The notes below the pieces were generated by a model. The model was not told the DNA's origin and made no database searches. It worked only from the letters and a program-made list of their open reading frames with translations. Made by a program: the position numbers and the translations under genes. A DNA stretch of 8,473 bases, taken from the NCBI GenBank assembly GCA_002842135.1, contig PHCD01000075.1:1-8473 (forward strand). Reading direction: 5' to 3'. The DNA is from Betaproteobacteria bacterium HGW-Betaproteobacteria-8. Its GTDB lineage: Bacteria > Pseudomonadota > Gammaproteobacteria > Burkholderiales > Methylophilaceae. Below are positions 6,231-8,473 of this stretch, piece after piece. Positions within the stretch are counted from its first letter, which is position 1. Every line of letters begins with the position of its first letter.

Positions 6231-6368
6231 TCAATCCTGTTCAAAAGGCAGATTGGCGGCTTCTTTGAAGTCTGCATCGCGACGACGCGACCAGGCCCAG
6301 ACCACTATCCCGATAAAAACGATAAAGCTCGCGACGGTTGCAATAATGCGTAATGTATTGATATCCAT
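6231..6368 (-). CDS. ccoQ: cbb3-type cytochrome c oxidase subunit IV (CcoQ/FixQ)
   Basis: A 45-residue protein, beginning MDINTLRIIATVASFIVFIG and ending NLPFEQD. It has one membrane helix (about 7-26), then WSRRRDADFKEAANLPF, the typical CcoQ pattern of helix, W, short basic stretch and acidic amphipathic tail. CcoQ is a small non-catalytic subunit that stabilises CcoP association and the assembled oxidase, notably in the presence of oxygen. Its position between ccoO and ccoP is the conserved one. GAGGTGA lies 5 bases before the ATG. It sits 13 bases after ccoO and 10 bases before ccoP, so the three are almost certainly cotranscribed. The gene is short enough to be missed by length-filtered gene calling. 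Confidence 0.94.
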   Translation of the reverse strand: MDINTLRIIATVASFIVFIGIVVWAWSRRRDADFKEAANLPFEQD

Positions 6369-6381
6369 CAGATTCACCTCG

Positions 6382-7008
6382 CTATTTCAACGTCCTGCCC
6401 AAGCCTTGCAGATATGCAATCAAGGCATCCATCTCGGTCTTGCCTTCAACCTCGGCTTTGGCATTGGCAATCTGTTCGTCGGTATAAGGCACACCTACCA
6501 TGCGTAACGCTTTCATTCGCGGAGCCAGGCCATCGGCATCGACCAGGTTTTTCTCCAGCCACGGGTAGTACGGCATGTTGGATTCCGGCACCACATCGCG
6601 CGGATTGATCAGGTGGATACGATGCCATTCGTCACTGTATTTACCCCCGACACGATGCAAGTCAGGGCCAGTACGCTTACTGCCCCACTGGAACGGATGG
6701 TCGTAGACAAACTCACCCGCTACCGAGTAATGACCGTAACGCAAGGCCTCCGCACGGAAGGGCCGGATCATCTGCGAGTGGCAGTTGTAGCAGCCTTCAC
6801 GGAGGTAGATATCACGCCCAGCCAGCTGCACTGGTGTGTAGGGTTCCAGGCCCTTGATCGGCTCTGTCGTCGTCTTCTGGAAGAACAGCGGAACGATTTC
6901 CACTATACCGCCGAAGGAGACAACGACCAGAATCAACACGATCATCAGGAAGTTGTTGGTTTCAATTTTCTCGTGAGAGAAACCGGACTTTTTATTGTGG
7001 TCAGCCAT
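6382..7008 (-). CDS. ccoO: cbb3-type cytochrome c oxidase subunit II (monoheme cytochrome c)
   Basis: CcoO is the membrane-anchored monoheme cytochrome c subunit that relays electrons from CcoP to the CcoN catalytic core. The 208-residue protein has a cytoplasmic N-terminus, one membrane anchor (about 20-43), and a periplasmic cytochrome domain with heme attachment site CYNCH (73-77) inside the invariant stretch [29 protein letters not shown] (113-124) and the probable axial methionine M145 in [11 protein letters not shown] are also standard. AAGGA lies upstream of the ATG at suitable spacing, overlapping the end of ccoN; the gap to the ccoN stop is 12 bases. Length is normal for the family. 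Confidence 0.98.
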   Translation of the reverse strand: MADHNKKSGFSHEKIETNNFLMIVLILVVVSFGGIVEIVPLFFQKTTTEPIKGLEPYTPVQLAGRDIYLREGCYNCHSQMIRPFRAEALRYGHYSVAGEFVYDHPFQWGSKRTGPDLHRVGGKYSDEWHRIHLINPRDVVPESNMPYYPWLEKNLVDADGLAPRMKALRMVGVPYTDEQIANAKAEVEGKTEMDALIAYLQGLGRTLK

Positions 7009-7020
7009 TTTCTTTATTCC

Positions 7021-8457
7021 TTAAGCATGAGCCGCAACTGGCGGGATTGGGACATTAACGGATTGACCTCCTGATGCGGTCTTCAGCACATTCCACAGCA
7101 TCACCAGCATACCGCTGAGATACAGGAGACCACCAAGCAGGCGGATGCCATAGAACGGATAGGTAGCTTTGACGCTCTCAACAAATGTATAGGTAAGCGT
7201 GCCGTCAGCGTTAACACCGCGCCACATCAGACCTTGCATCACACCAGATATCCACATAGCGGAGATATAGAGCACGATGCCTATCGTTGCCAGCCAGAAA
7301 TGCCACTCAATCGCCTTGATGCTGTGCATCTGCTTTTGACCGAACAGGCGTGGAATCATGTAGTAGAGCGCACCCATTGAAACCAGGCCAACCCAGCCCA
7401 GCGCACCGGAGTGCACGTGGCCGACGGTCCAGTCGGTATAGTGCGAAAGCGCATTCACGGTCTTGATCGCCATCATCGGGCCTTCAAAGGTACTCATGCC
7501 GTAGAACGAAAGCGATACGATAAGGAAGCGCAGGATCGGGTCTTCACGCAATTTGTGCCAGGCACCGGACATGGTCATCATGCCGTTGATCATGCCGCCC
7601 CAGCTTGGTGCCAGCAGGATCAGTGAGAACACCATACCGAGCGACTGGGTCCAGTCAGGCAATGCGGTGTAGTGCAAATGGTGCGGACCTGCCCACATGT
7701 AGGTAAAGATCAGCGCCCAGAAGTGCACGATAGAAAGGCGATATGAATAGACCGGACGCTCAACCTGCTTAGGCACGAAGTAATACATGATGCCGAGGAA
7801 GCCGGCGGTAAGGAAGAAACCCACCGCATTATGCCCATACCACCATTGCACCATGGCATCCTGCACACCAGCATAAGCAGAATAGGATTTCATGAAGTCT
7901 GCAGGTATCGCCGCACTGTTAAAGATATGCAGCAATGCAATAGCAATGATGAAGGCCCCAAAGAACCAGTTGGCGACGTAGATATGCTTAACCTTACGCT
8001 TGCCGATGGTGCCGAAGAAGACAATGGCGTAAGAGACCCAGGTCACCGCAATCAGGATATCAATTGGCCATTCCAGCTCGGCGTACTCCTTACCTTGCGT
8101 AAAGCCCAGGGGCAGCGAGACTGCCGCCGCCACAATGACCAGTTGCCAAGCCCAGAACGTAAACGATGCCAGTGAGCCACCGAACAACCGGGTCTGGCAG
8201 GTACGCTGCACCACATAGTAAGACGTGGCAAACAATGTACAGCCGCCAAAAGCGAAAATCACTGCATTGGTATGTAACGGTCGCAATCGGCCGAAACTGG
8301 TCCACGGCAATCCCAGGTTCAGTTCCGGGATATACAACTGGGCTGCAATGAGCACGCCTACCAGCATGCCCACTACACCCCAGATGACCGCCATAATTGA
8401 AAATTGCCGTACAACGGTATCGTTGTACATCACTGCTTCAGAGCTATTTAGACTCAT
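7021..8457 (-). CDS. ccoN: cbb3-type cytochrome c oxidase subunit I (catalytic)
   Basis: CcoN is the catalytic heme-copper subunit that reduces O2 to water with high affinity and pumps protons. The 478-residue protein is a many-helix membrane protein with all key ligands present: H62 ([13 protein letters not shown], low-spin heme b), H209 (YGHNAVGFF), H259 and H260 (AGPHHLHY) for CuB, Y253 as the tyrosine cross-linked to H209 in cbb3 enzymes, and H347 and H349 ([11 protein letters not shown]) for hemes b3 and b. These follow the numbering of the structurally known P. stutzeri enzyme with an offset of 2. The gene is complete. GGGGT about 7 bases before the ATG is the likely ribosome binding site. 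It is first in the ccoNOQPGH order; only 16 bases of upstream sequence are visible, so the promoter is not in view. Confidence 0.98.
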   Translation of the reverse strand: MSLNSSEAVMYNDTVVRQFSIMAVIWGVVGMLVGVLIAAQLYIPELNLGLPWTSFGRLRPLHTNAVIFAFGGCTLFATSYYVVQRTCQTRLFGGSLASFTFWAWQLVIVAAAVSLPLGFTQGKEYAELEWPIDILIAVTWVSYAIVFFGTIGKRKVKHIYVANWFFGAFIIAIALLHIFNSAAIPADFMKSYSAYAGVQDAMVQWWYGHNAVGFFLTAGFLGIMYYFVPKQVERPVYSYRLSIVHFWALIFTYMWAGPHHLHYTALPDWTQSLGMVFSLILLAPSWGGMINGMMTMSGAWHKLREDPILRFLIVSLSFYGMSTFEGPMMAIKTVNALSHYTDWTVGHVHSGALGWVGLVSMGALYYMIPRLFGQKQMHSIKAIEWHFWLATIGIVLYISAMWISGVMQGLMWRGVNADGTLTYTFVESVKATYPFYGIRLLGGLLYLSGMLVMLWNVLKTASGGQSVNVPIPPVAAHA

Positions 8458-8473
8458 ATCACTACCCCAAGTT

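Noticed and set aside
6613..7074. 153-codon open frame on the plus strand
   Set aside because: It is antisense to ccoO and the end of ccoN, with no recognisable product and no ribosome binding site of note.

Overview
The window looks like a chromosomal segment of a betaproteobacterium. I would guess a member of the Nitrosomonadales, from protein character and moderate GC, but I cannot fix the genus. Its theme is life at low oxygen. It holds a nearly complete cbb3-type cytochrome c oxidase operon, the oxygen-sensing regulator Fnr, the oxygen-independent heme biosynthesis enzyme HemN, and an OmpW-family outer membrane protein. No mobile elements, tRNA or rRNA genes, CRISPR arrays or phage genes were seen.

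Layout, left to right. At 1-175 (minus) is the N-terminal part of a small DUF2788 membrane protein, cut by the window edge. At 337-1056 (plus) is ompW, with a good candidate Fnr-activated promoter (box at 253-266) and a strong intrinsic terminator (1089-1118). At 1211-2626 (minus) is hemN, with a candidate Fnr box at 2680-2693 and a terminator-like hairpin past its stop. At 2814-3533 (plus) is fnr, divergent from hemN. From 3530 to 8457, all on the minus strand, is the operon ccoN-ccoO-ccoQ-ccoP-ccoG-ccoH (transcribed right to left). The first five genes are separated by only 10-13 bases. The 45-residue ccoQ at 6231-6368 is a small gene that is easily missed.

How the genes fit together. Under oxygen limitation, Fnr with an intact 4Fe-4S cluster would be expected to activate promoters carrying TTGAT-N4-ATCAA boxes. 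Two such boxes, each one mismatch from consensus, lie here at exactly -41.5 from a plausible start point, one for ompW and one for hemN. HemN supplies heme precursor without oxygen, CcoNOQP is the high-affinity terminal oxidase that uses heme, and CcoG/CcoH help assemble it. The cco promoter lies at or beyond the right edge (only 16 bases are visible upstream of ccoN), so its Fnr control cannot be judged.

I see no new biological system. The most notable points are the two well-placed Fnr boxes, the unusually short FixH/CcoH protein, and the 4-base overlap of the convergent fnr and ccoH stop codons. No gene-free stretch exceeds 300 bases.
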